Shown here piece after piece: positions 14,301 through 23,687 of a stretch of 64,000 nt of DNA. The notes below the pieces were generated by a model. It was not told where the DNA came from and did not search any database. It saw nothing but the letters and a program-made list of their open reading frames with translations. The stretch is from Climacteris rufus (taxonomy: Eukaryota; Chordata; Aves; Passeriformes; Climacteridae), in contig VZRZ01008693.1 in the NCBI GenBank assembly GCA_013398175.1, positions 1,043,288 to 1,107,287 of the forward strand. The letters are read 5' to 3'. Made by a program: the position numbers and the translations under genes. Position 1 is the first letter of the stretch. The number at the start of each line of letters is the position of its first letter.

Positions 14301-16822
14301 TTCGCAGGAATGTCACAGTCCCCAGTAAACAGTTTCACGGACCTATTCTTCCAGGAAAATAAATCAAACAAGAAGGGGGGAAAGTCTCAGAAAATACAAT
14401 GAAATTAAATCTGAAGTGTTTCCTAGAGCAACTTCCCCTATGAAATGTCTCATAGAAAGAATCATGTGCTTGGTCTGCAAAGTCATAACGTAATTGTGAG
14501 TGGGACTCACAAGCAATGTCATCAGCTAGATCCTGCCAACACGGCAAAGAAATTTACCTTTACCATTTTTTTACCTATACATCAGTGAAAAGCTTTCTCT
14601 CTGAGAAGCCTTACTGTCACTGGTCCCTTTCTACTGAGATATACCTACAACCTCTTTAAAGCAGCCAAAAAGCTTAAGCCTAATAAAGACCTGCTTCCCT
14701 CTAATTTTATGTCATGCATTTTGGAAAATAATCTGTTGAAACTAGGAAGAATGTTCCAGAAAATAACGCGGAAGAAGCCTGCAGGTGTATTTCTCTTTAA
14801 AGTTGAGGAGAGTCTTCTTCCTAGAAAGTCAGGTGTTCAGCTCCTGCTAGACTAAAGGTGTGATGTGTGATACACAGTGGTAGCTCCACACTCCCACCCC
14901 AAATCAGCATCTGCTGGCCCCTAAACACAGTTTCAAGTGAACACCACGAATGTAAGCTGGTGAAAAACAGAGATGAGAACCAGCAAAGAAAGGATCTTTG
15001 ATACATCTTTATTATAAAGACATGCCTACTAGTCAGGTCAGCAGTCTGCCCTGGCCAGTATTTTGCCTCCAAGAACAGGACAAGCGTGTCTAACACTACC
15101 CTTGAGTAATCTCCAATTCTCCGACGCATTTGCAATCAAACTGTTGAGAGAACAGACAAGTTAATGAGATGTCTTCACTCATCAGAATGGGGTGGAAGAT
15201 TCTGGAGATGGTATTCATACTTTCCATCAGAAACATTTTTATGCTATGCTGCTTCTGAAACAGAACTCTCTCTCATAAATTAAATTTTTAATGGTTAAAA
15301 AGGTCAAAATAAAACAAAATTAAATGCAGCAATGAAACGCTTCATTTAACCCAGGCTGGGCATTTGTTTCTGACTTGTCATTTAAGGAACACACTGTCAA
15401 GATTTTTAGTTTCATCTTGATTTAAGTCAGAGAACAAGACATTCATCCCCAAAATGTGCATGCATAGTCCCAGCGAAACGAAAAACTGATTAAACTGTTT
15501 TGACACTGAGCTCATTCTGTGCTTTGCAAAGTCTCTAAGCAATTCCAGTAACACTCTAAAGTTCTTTTAATTTATCTAGGTTATAATGATTCTGTAATTC
15601 ATTCTTGCATTTAACTGACAATCAAGAATTATCTACCAGTTTTTCTCCTCAACAAGCCAAAAATACTACCAGGGAGTTAGCTCTCCCTACCATGGCTCCT
15701 CCAGGGAATAATCTGAAAGGACTGATGAAGGACTTCTGCACTTCTGGAAGCCCACAACAGTCGTATTAGACAATGTCAAGGTCACTTGGCATCTTCTGAT
15801 ATCACACACTCAGTAGAATCTGAACAAATTATTTTTCTCTTTATGCAGAAGCTTCTCCTTCTCAAAACTTAAAGGGAGAAAAATACAACTTTTGGACCAC
15901 AACTGCCTTATTCCTAATCATAATTTTCCAAGCTTAAGATTATTTTCTGCTGAATGGGACAGACCTGAACAGGATGCCACATTCATTTAGAAAGAAATTT
16001 CATCATTTTCACCCTCTCAAATGACTGCTTTGTCCATAGCGGACTTGATGCAGTTCAAACCAAAAGGAGACAAACTGGTTCTTACACAGACAGCTCCTCC
16101 TTTTCCTATAATACTTCTGCTAGCTAATCTAGTGTTTTAAACTCTGCATACCACAAATGCTTTGTCTCAATTATCTTTATCACTTTCGAAGTCTGGATTT
16201 TTACTCTACTTGGCCATTTTTAAGTTTTCTTTTGTGAAAACAAGAACAGTATCAAACCATGCCACAGGACGTACTCCCATTTCATGTAAGCCGAGATGAC
16301 AGTATTTAAATAACGAGATGTAAGTTCTTTCCACATTGGCATACATAGCAAAAAAAAAAGGCTGTTAAGATTTTCCAAATTTTGCAACAGTTATGTGATT
16401 TATTTTCTAAAATATGTAAATTTGCTTTTGTAGAAACAGTAATGGAAACATACCTGCAATACACCTTGGTAAAAGAAGAGCAACTTTTTAAGTCCACTAG
16501 GGGCAAAGAACTGTTCTATAAGCTGAAACTTAAAAAAAAATAAAAGTTACAATTGTAGTTAATTTTGAGGTAGTTTCAAAACACTGGAAAATTTGGAAAT
16601 ATTTTTAGTAATAATAATTTAATTAATATTTACCTTGTCATCAGAAATAATAGTCTCCTCCACTTGTTGCTCACTCAAGTCTATCCCATCTGCTAATCTT
16701 GATATTAAATACCTGTGTCTTCCATCTATCTGAGCTCTTCTCTCCTCTTTGGTTGCTTTGGCTTGCTTGGCTTGTTCTTTTCTACTTTCACTGGAAAGTA
16801 CTATACTTTTCTTAACAGTTGT
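375..16822 (-). CDS. Axonemal dynein heavy chain, DNAH5/DNAH8 class (N-terminal part, runs off left edge)
   Basis: Seventeen exons join in frame to about 743 codons: 16822-16634, 16528-16454, 14144-14058, 12951-12880, 12291-12190, 11266-11080, 9885-9720, 9622-9529, 8319-8221, 6851-6670, 5701-5582, 4892-4691, 3271-3176, 2456-2283, 2189-2100, 1614-1459 and 514-375. Every border has AG/GT and the phases agree throughout. The product matches the DHC_N1 tail of DNAH5/DNAH8, which builds the stem of the outer arm dynein and binds intermediate chains. Landmarks are DGRHRYL near the start, EADDVGPSAELEHW, NEAKDNV-YLYTLEK, YYNTSE, FDFSENYIFGKFDTF, GKIMWAQQLF, LLEFEFIYHRAW and ELFVNLDP. The motor domain (AAA+ ring, stalk) is off the window. 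Identity to human DNAH5 looks only moderate, about half of residues by eye, so this may be a third paralogue of the class. The class is certain; the exact orthologue is not. The first exon is unresolved (see 19701-19863). Confidence 0.9.
7876..7911. repeat. Tandem duplication of 18 bp
   Basis: Two adjacent copies of aggtaccatgtaagactc (7876-7893 and 7894-7911) differ at one base near the end. They lie in a dynein intron and contain a KpnI-like ggtacc core. No function is suggested. Confidence 0.8.
8975..9024. repeat. Decamer tandem repeat (ttagcttcta)n
   Basis: About five exact head-to-tail copies of a 10-bp unit lie in a dynein intron, followed by a degraded half copy (ttctagca). The perfect identity of the copies suggests a young, probably length-variable minisatellite. 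Confidence 0.9.
11289..11317. repeat. Poly(A) run
   Basis: There are 29 consecutive A residues, 23 bases upstream (on the plus strand) of the exon start at 11266 in minus-strand order. Read on the minus strand it is a T run before the polypyrimidine and acceptor region of the exon beginning NWGAVKE. It could aid the acceptor or be the tail of a lost retroelement. Confidence 0.85.
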
Positions 16823-17477
16823 CTAGAAAATAAAAGTTTGTTATAGAGGGATTATTTTTACTCATTTGAATATTGTGTTTTATATTGCTGATATTTAAAC
16901 TGGCTCCATTAACTTCTTCAAGCAGGAATATAAAAAAATTACATATAAGGAATGTATAGGGAGAAGAACAGTAATAACGAACTTGTTAGGCCAGAATTAT
17001 TTCTCAGTATAAAGCTGCTACTATGGAAACCACAGATCTGAAACTTCAGATCAGGATCTCAAAACCAGATGTGAGTCCAAGCTAAGGTCACAATACAAAT
17101 TTAGCACTATAGACAAAGCTTTTGCCAGTGAAGACTTAAAGAAAGATCTGTATAGAAGAAAATTTAGCAGACAAAAGAGAACTGAATGACCACTTATTTT
17201 AGAATGAAGCCACTTGCCGGCAGAACAGCAGTCAAAGGCGATCCTGTGACAGCAGATCCTAGCTCGGTGCTCCTTGTGTTCAGATTCCCTCCATGTCTAT
17301 GATATTTACTTCCTGCATCTAGTTATAAGAAATTACAAGTTCTAATTACTTAGGTATATGCACAACAAATGCATTTACAAGACCTGCAGTGTTGTGCCTT
17401 CATATTTCCTGGCTAATCTCTTTTAAGGCTGGGGAAATTGAGACCATTTTATTTCTCAGAAAATGGGTTCATAAGCT
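16823..17477. other. Non-coding stretch upstream of the first firm dynein exon
   Basis: This is ordinary AT-rich sequence. A missing dynein exon that would correct the phase between 19701 and 16822 could be here, but I found no convincing minus-strand exon with both splice sites. Confidence 0.5.
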
Positions 17478-18341
17478 CCCTTGGGCAATCTGTGCCAGTG
17501 CTCAGTCACCTTCATAGTCTTTCCTGATGTTCAGAGAAAACCTCCTGTGTTTCAGTTTCTGATATTGCCTCTGGTCCCATCACTGGATAGCACTGAGGAG
17601 AGCTTGACTCCCTATTCTTTACACCCTCCCTTCAGGAATTTATATACATGGATAAAACCCCACTCAGAATCAGCTCACTCAACCTTTCCTCATAGGAGAG
17701 GTGCTCCAGTGCCTTCATCATTTTCATGGCCCTTCACTGGACTCTCTCCAGCATATCCATGTCTCTCTTGTACTGGAGAGCCTAAAACTGGACACCCTGT
17801 TCCAGGTGAGGCCTCACCGGTGCTGAATGGAGAAGATGGATCACCCCACCTAACCTGCTGGCTATACTCTTTATCCAGCTCATGGTATCACCAGCTTTCT
17901 TTGCCACAAGGGTCATTGTCAGCTCATGTTCAACCTGGTGTCCACTAGGTCTCTCACGTTCTTTTCTGCCCATCTGTTTTCCAGCTGTTTAGCCCCAGCC
18001 AGTACTGCTGCATGGCCTTGTTCATCCCCAGGTGCAGATATTTTCCCCAGCCTCTCGAGGATCCTCTGGATGGCAGCACAAACCTGTGGTGTATTTATGT
18101 GTTACCAGCAACCTTGCTTAGAGTACCCTCTGCCTAATCATGCAGATCATTAATGAAGATGATGAACAGGACTGGACCCAGTACAGACCCCTGGGATACA
18201 CTGCTAACTTCTGGGCCCCAGCTGGACTTTGTGCTGCTGATCACCACCCTCTGAGCTTGTCTGTTCAATCAGTTCAAGCCATCTCACTTTCTGCTCAGAG
18301 AGATCACACTTCAATAATTTCTCTATGAGGATCTTACAGGA
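17478..18341 (-). mobile_element. CR1 LINE fragment, distal half (towards the 3' end of the element)
   Basis: Reverse-complemented, this reads as the familiar avian CR1 3' region: a run equivalent to ggtgaggcctcacctggaac, then the part about a gtccag-type segment, a caggaaagactatgaaggtg stretch and a truncated end near 17478. All frames are broken by stops. It is the left half of one element, and its right half resumes at 18832 after an insertion. It lies between the candidate dynein start exon and the first well-supported dynein exon. Confidence 0.8.
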
Positions 18342-18831
18342 ATGAAGGGGAAATTTAAATTCTAACTGCTCATCAGCATTAATTCGTAATCCAGAAACAA
18401 TCTGACATGGAGAGCAAAAAAGCCCAGCTGCAGAAGGGGTTAAGCTGGCTGGAGGCAGGAATGCCAGAGGCAGAACAACCTGTAAGGGAGTACAGTTTCC
18501 CTTGGTGATGAGATTAGAAACAGCCACAGCTTTGTCTTGTAGCCATCCTGGAATGTCTGGCCCAGAGTCTGCCTTTGGGCAGCAGAGCTGGTGCTGGGGG
18601 ATGGACCCAAAGCTCGGCTGAGCTGCTCCATGCCGATGCTCACAGTAGTGATGCTGGTGGACGTGTATATAAGGAATTGCTTCATGAACCATCTTTGCAA
18701 ACTTCTTATAGATTGGGTAATGCTGTTAAGACTGTACAGTGCATTGTTTATTGATTTATATATATGTATATATATATATTTTTCAGCATGTATGTTTAAT
18801 CCACCTCAAGTGGCACAATAAAAAATTCCAA
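18342..18831 (+). mobile_element. Insertion inside CR1, probable solo LTR of an endogenous retrovirus
   Basis: This 490-bp block interrupts the CR1 copy and is flanked by the same six bases, acagga, at 18336-18341 and 18832-18837, as expected of a target-site duplication. Inside it are a TATA-like box (tatataag, 18665-18672), a TA-rich stretch (18749-18778) and AATAAA (18817-18822) close to the right end. That is the layout of a plus-oriented LTR (U3-R-U5). The ends are atgaagg and ttccaa, so the usual TG and CA termini lie one base inside. No gag, pol or env sequence is present. I cannot name the family. Confidence 0.55.
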
Positions 18832-19235
18832 ACAGGAGAACATCAAAACCCTTACTATAAAAAAGGTGGACCATATCCACTGCACTCCCCTCTCCTACCA
18901 AACCAATCATTTCATTGCAAAAGGAAATGAGGCTCTTCACGCATTTCTTTCCTTGGTGAATCCATGCTGACTACTCCCAATCACCTTCTTGTTCTTCAAC
19001 AAATGGAATCCAGGATTAGCTGCTCCACCACCTTTCCAAGGACTAAGGTGAGGCCAACTAGCCTGTAGTACCCTGGGTCCTCCTTTTTGCCCTTCTTGAA
19101 GGTAGAAGTGACATTAGCTTTTGTCCAGGCCTCAAGCACCTCTCCCAGTTGCCACAAATATTTATTTATTCAGTACTCTCTTCCACAACATCAGTGAATA
19201 CTTCAGCAAAGTGGACATAGGTAAGGAATGTGCTC
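18832..19235 (-). mobile_element. CR1 LINE fragment, proximal half of the interrupted copy
   Basis: This continues the CR1 copy that stops at 18341: ggtggaccatatccactgca, then the segment containing ttccttggtgaatccatgctgac, then the gcctgtagtaccctgggtcc block. The order and strand are what an uninterrupted antisense CR1 would show. Similarity fades near 19235. Confidence 0.8.
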
Positions 19236-19700
19236 ACAGGCACAGAAGGAGATGGCTGGTGTCATTGTGAGGCTATGTTCAATAATCTTTGAACTATTTA
19301 ATTTATGACCACTGTTAAAATATTCCAGAAAAGAAATACCATGTCATACTGTCAAGTACACTATACTATAGAGCACTACTCATTTTAATTCCAGAAAAAT
19401 TGTTCCAGTCATGCTACTGTGGTTCAACACTAGGAAATGTGCTATGGGATCAGAGTTGCACTGTGGATGACCCTGTAGATAGATAGATAGATAAACATAT
19501 ATGCATTTGTTTATTTATATGTACATATTTATTTATAAAGTTGAAAACTGCACATTACAGTTCCTACACTGGCAGGTACAGAATAGCATGTACCCACCCA
19601 GTATATATAAACACTCTACTTAATAATTGGTTTCTCGTTCTGTTCCTGGATTTTTTTCCATACAAAGCCAACATGAAGTAGTTATTATTTTCTCCCTTAC
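19236..19700. other. Non-coding stretch with short simple repeats
   Basis: It holds a short (agat)n run at 19479-19493 followed by alternating A/T-rich sequence to about 19540. I see no coding exon. Confidence 0.5.
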
Positions 19701-19863
19701 CTTTTTTTATAGCAATGAGAGGTGGACAGAGATCGATATGAGGTTGGGAAGAAAGTTGTGTTGCTCTCAGTTGTTCCAGTTCCTGCTGTGCAGCGTGACC
19801 ATAGGAGGAACTAGGCTCATCTCTTTCCCCTAACTTGGTCTCACCTCCCACAGCCTCCTCCAT
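19701..19863 (-). CDS. Candidate start exon of the dynein heavy chain gene
   Basis: On the minus strand an acceptor (tggtgcag) is followed at once by ATG and an open stretch of 54 codons. It begins MEEAVGGETKLGERDE, ends LIAIKK plus one base, and is followed by a good donor (gtaagg). The location just upstream of the dynein exons and the acidic, low-complexity character suit a poorly conserved dynein N terminus. However, it ends in phase 1, while the best acceptor of the next exon (start 16822) needs phase 0 and would give a stop in phase 1. A weaker acceptor at 16801-16802 (exon start 16800) would restore the frame as K-K-V-L-S-S-E. Otherwise an exon between them has been missed, or this exon is not used. 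Confidence 0.4.
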
Positions 19864-20098
19864 CTGCACCACAACACAAAAATCAACCTAAACCAAAAAT
19901 ACATAAAATGACTGGACAATGATAAACTAGCAAGGAAAAGCAAAAAGGCAAAAAAAATCTCTCTACTTATAAAAGAGAAAATCTAAGCTGTTTTCAAAAC
20001 TATTAAAGGTCCTCTAAGGTTGCCTGTTACCAAAACTTTATTTCTAATCACATAACTACAATTTCTCTCCAGCCAGGCTGCTGCGGGTGTGAACTCAC

Positions 20099-20330
20099 GC
20101 TCTGGGGGGCAGGTGAAGCTCCTTCCCCAGCTCCTGCAGCCGCAGGTCCCGCTGCCAAGTTCGGGCACCGAGCGCGGGCGGCGGCAGCGCCTTCACCCCG
20201 AACAGGCTGCGAAGCCTGAAGATCGCCCGGCACCGGGAGCTGCCATGGCAACCCCGACACAAACCCAGCGAACAGCCCAGCCCCCAGCGGGCAGCCGGCC
20301 TGCCCCCATTTCCCACTGGATTCAGCAACC
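20099..20330 (-). other. Candidate first (5' untranslated) exon of the dynein gene
   Basis: The minus strand here is GC-rich and ends at a good donor (AGAGC then gtgagt, exon end 20099). One frame is open across it (ending LQELGKELHLPPRA) but has no ATG. The two in-frame ATGs, including the one in GCCATGG at 20245-20247, lead to a stop after fewer than 45 codons. The simplest reading is a non-coding first exon in the promoter island. The upstream limit is a guess. Confidence 0.3.
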
Positions 20331-20660
20331 CAGGGCTTATTTCACAACTACTTGTCTTTCAAAAAGCACCATAGTTTGATTTTGCATATAAATTAGATCC
20401 TAAGCACGCAGCTTCCCCGAGCCTCGGCAATTCTGAGGTGTTGAGCCCGGGGAGGTCGCGGTGAGAGCCGCATCCCGGAGGCTTCCGACACATCCATTCC
20501 TGGCACAGCAGCACCTCGGGGCCTGGGCGACGCGTAGGGAGCAGGGACAGCGAGGCTGAGTGAGGATTTCCCCCTCTCCTCTGCCCGGCAAAGTCGCTTC
20601 CACACGGATCTGAAGGTACCGCGTGGTTTGCAGCTTATCCAGCTTATCCATTCTGATTCC

Positions 20661-20885
20661 AGAATCACAGAATCAGTTAGGTTGGAAAAGAGCTCTGAGA
20701 TGATCGAGTCCAACCGATAACCCCGCACCAGCGTGTCAGCTGGACCAGGGCACTGAGTGCCACATTCAAGTCACTGCCTGAACACCTCCAGGGATGCTGC
20801 CTCCACCACCTTCCCGGGCCGCCCATTCCCAAGCTTAACAACCCGTTCTGTGGAGAAATCACTCCGCGTGCTGCCTTTTTTCCCA
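20661..20885 (-). mobile_element. CR1 LINE 3' fragment, antisense, inside the divergent promoter
   Basis: It starts with agaatcacagaatcag, the reverse complement of the CR1 3' terminal repeat, then ttggaaaagagctctgagat and the segment gtccaaccgataacc, and continues to a caccttcccgggccgccc block. The copy is short, 5'-truncated and moderately diverged. It sits between the two GC-rich promoter blocks. Confidence 0.9.
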
Positions 20886-21047
20886 GACGACGCCCACTGC
20901 AGTAGGCGACCATTCCAACCCAAAGCTTTAGCACCTCACAGGATTCAGTGCCGTTTATTTTATTTTTTTCTTAACCGATCTCGGCGACCTTGAACCAGGC
21001 CCCAGGAGCACACACCGTGCGCTTCAGCAGACAAACTACAAAATTTA

Positions 21048-21075
21048 AAAATAAATAAATAAATAAATAAATAAA
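21048..21075. repeat. (aaat)n microsatellite
   Basis: About six aaat units lie directly upstream of a purine-rich, then CG-rich stretch close to the likely EXOC3 start site. The sharp A/T to G/C switch is striking. Confidence 0.85.
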
Positions 21076-21206
21076 GGAGGCAGAGGAGGAAGAGGCGGAG
21101 GAGGAGGCGGTGCCGGCGGCAGCGTGGTGCGCGTGCGCGGCCGGGCGTGCGCCGGCGCACCGGGGGCTGTCAGCGCCTTCCCGAGGAGGGGCGGCCCCGG
21201 CCCCGG

Positions 21207-21221
21207 NNNNNNNNNNNNNNN
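21207..21221. other. Assembly gap, 15 N
   Basis: Fifteen N in a GC-rich tract inside the probable EXOC3 first exon. The true missing length is unknown. Confidence 0.99.
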
Positions 21222-21227
21222 GCCCCG
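21222..21227 (+). other. EXOC3: 3' end of the non-coding first exon of EXOC3 (donor at 21228)
   Basis: gccccg is followed by gtaagt, a consensus donor, at the right edge of the GC-rich block. The next plausible acceptor on this strand is tttcag at 23641-23646, before the start codon exon, so the first intron would be about 2.4 kb. The start of the exon is unknown because of the gap. Confidence 0.55.
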
Positions 21228-23646
21228 GTAAGTGGCGGCCGCGCCTGCCGCTGCTCCCGCCCGGTGGGATCTCCTGCCGGGATGCCGCGGGCTGCGGCGA
21301 CCTCGGTCTGGCAGTGGGAAGCGAAGGGGATGGGGGCGGGATGGGCCGGGGCGATCCGGGGAGCCCCGCGGGATAGCGGGGCCCAAGGGGGTGTTGAGGG
21401 CGCCTCCTGTCCCGGGACCAGGGCGGAGGGTGAAGGAGCTCGGCGGGCCCGCGGGCAGGTCTCCGGCCTTTGCCCGGCACCGACAGGCACCTGCATCGGG
21501 GTGAATGATTCGAGTTGAGCCACCTCTGCCAGGGAGGAGCTGGGCGGGCCAGGGGCTGCCGGGCGGAGGTGCTGCCGCTGCTTCCCCCGAGCTCAGTTTG
21601 GAGGGATCGCTGCGTTTTTCCAGCCCTGCAGCTCCTTTCTGGAGGGGCAGGGGCCTCCCCCTGGGCGGCTGTGGCCCCCGCTGGCTCTCTTCTGGAGCGT
21701 GAGTCCCTAGGATAAGGGTGCGCTTGCAGCTGCAGCATTGCCGGGTCGGCTCCGGACGTAGCTTTTTTCACTTCTGCCTCTATTTTGCTCTGAGGATATT
21801 TGTAGTTTTGACTCGCAGCCTCTCTGTAAAGTTGACATGGTTTCCTAAAGTTTGCTGTTCCTTTTGGGTGGTTGGGGGTTGTGCAAGAGCCTGTCTGCCT
21901 CGGTCTGTAGTTAAAGTGCGCTGGCTGCTGATTCTGCTTGGTGTGCCTGGGTAGTGGCTGTGTGGGCTAAAGGTGGTGTAGCTCTGTGCGTGTCTCCAGA
22001 GTTTTTAATAAAGGCAGTAATTCGGGATAAAGCTCTCTGCTGCAGAATACCATTCCTGTACTAAAGTCATATTTAAAAGTTCTGGGTTTTAAAAAAGAAT
22101 TTTAGATAGAACGCAGATAATGTAGAAATGGATTGAGCCAAACCAGAGTAGTCGTTCCAAAGCACAAGGGCTGGAAATAGATCTTGCACCTTTAGATGGA
22201 GATAGCAAATCAAACGTGGTTTGAGCTAAACAGGACAGTAGTAAAGAAGTACAGGAGTTTACACTGTAGAAATAATTCTGAAATAAGTGCATACTTCTGC
22301 ATGTAATTTTTGAAGGTACTGGAGATACAGATCTTGAGATACCCGATGAAGGAACTTGAGACATAGCCTTAGGGTCTTGCAGACTAGTTCATGGGCAAAC
22401 CTTGCCTAGAATATTTTTTAGCCATGGCAAGTTCTAAAATTAGGGATTTTGCTGATGCTCTGCGGAGTCTGACTAGGATGGAGTTAACTTTTTAGGTTTT
22501 TTTTGGTGGGGAGTGTTTCACTTTCCTTCATTTATCAAACTGTCTTTCTCTTGTCCCACGAGTTTTCTTACTTTTGCTCTTTCAGTGCTGTGCCCTTGGC
22601 ACAGTTCTTTAGATCATTGTTCTGTTGAGATAAAATGATGTGCTGGATATACAAATGCAGACTGCTTTGAAAATAGATATCTACTTTCAAGGAAGAATAT
22701 GGATATGCCACAATCTCTGGTTGTGGCAGCAGAACCTACAATGTTCTGTTTGGTTACAAGACTAAAAGCATAAAAGATTGGAAATAATTTGGAAACTTGA
22801 GGAGCTCCAGATGTGTTCCTCAGAGTTGTGTGGACATCATGGTATTGCATCTTTGCTGGTGGGATCCTCCCTATTTTCTACTTGTAGATAATGAAGTTTG
22901 AGCAAACAGGCCTGGCTTGATGGCCAGCAGAAGTTAACCTTTTCTGCATACTTGTTTGCATGCCTTGGCTTCACTAGATTATGCTGGAGACTTGATTAAT
23001 TTTTCACTATGCCCATGATGGACTGGACTGATACTGTGAGAAGACCTGAAAAAAAGGGGAGGAAATAAAAAAAAATATCCATCAGAAGTCTAAATGGAAG
23101 TGCTTTATAGTCAAGTGTGGGTTTGGAGCTTCCACAGCTATGTTTCTCCCTAGTTTTGGTAGCAAATTTGACCTGTTGCTGCAGGGAAACTATGGTCCTC
23201 TCAGCTCCACCCAATCCTAGTTCAGGAAGAGTTAGGACTTTTGCTTGGACTTTCTACAAGATTCCTTTATGCTTGTCTCATTACTCTTCTAATAGGCAAA
23301 CCCACTCTTGGGTTAAATAGAATCTGTTCTTTTAATGAAGATTTGCTGGGTGTTTGGTGGTTGTGGTGGTTTTTTGTGTTTTGTAATACAAACTTAGAGC
23401 AAGGTAAATGCAAAAACGGCAATCAAAAGCTTTCCAGGGCAACTAAGAAGACTGAGCTAAGTACCTTTAAATGCAATTCCTCTAGAATTCCGATTGCCTC
23501 TCTTTATAGTGCAGTTTAATGATATTTCTGCCAAGTTTCACTGTTTTCATTGCCAAAGTTAATTCTCCAGTTGTTAACTTTGAAATGTCACGTAGCCATC
23601 GAGTGAAAAAAAGTGTGTTTTTAAAAGATGTTGGATTTCTTTTCAG
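21228..23646 (+). other. EXOC3: First intron of EXOC3
   Basis: Its first 500 bases are still CG-rich and may hold regulatory sites, as is common for first introns next to CpG islands. Beyond that it is ordinary intronic sequence without repeats or exons that I can recognise. Confidence 0.5.
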
Positions 23647-23658
23647 TACTGTTAAGTT

Positions 23659-23673
23659 ATGAAGGCATTTTGA
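23659..23673 (+). promoter_or_regulatory. EXOC3: Short upstream ORF before the EXOC3 start
   Basis: An ATG in the same exon, 29 bases before the main start, opens a four-codon frame (M-K-A-F) ending in TGA at 23671-23673. The main ATG at 23688 has A at -3 and G at +4 and is much the stronger start. Confidence 0.6.
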
Positions 23674-23687
23674 GGTCCTGATCAAGA

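Larger units (their letters stand above)
515..16633 (-). other. Introns of the dynein heavy chain gene
   Basis: Sixteen introns from about 90 bp to 2.3 kb separate the listed exons. They are AT-rich with long T and A runs. The only structured sequences I see are a decamer tandem array (8975-9024), an 18-bp doublet (7876-7911), a 29-base A run (11289-11317) and a loose 15-bp repeat (about 10757-10771 and 10794-10808). I see no RNA gene, no other coding exon and no recognisable transposon in them. Confidence 0.6.
20085..21720. promoter_or_regulatory. GC-rich (CpG-island-like) divergent promoter region between the dynein gene and EXOC3
   Basis: Base composition changes abruptly from AT-rich introns to GC-rich sequence with many CG dinucleotides, in two blocks (about 20085-20600 and 21095-21710). 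A CR1 fragment (20661-20885) and an A/T repeat (about 21048-21075) separate them. EXOC3 is transcribed to the right from about 21.2 kb and the dynein gene to the left from about 20.1-20.3 kb, so the start sites are roughly 1 kb apart, head to head. I see no TATA box at the expected places. The 15-N gap lies in the right block. Confidence 0.6.

Noticed and set aside
17481..18330. Open frames of 60-160 codons on both strands (for example 17481-17948 plus and 18204-18692 minus)
   Set aside because: They lie in CR1 sequence and the LTR-like insert, have no protein similarity to anything I know, and overlap on both strands.
20971..21771. Minus-strand open frame of 266 codons across the EXOC3 promoter
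   Set aside because: It is GC-driven, crosses the N gap, has Pro/Arg/Ala-rich composition and lies in the promoter and first exon of EXOC3.
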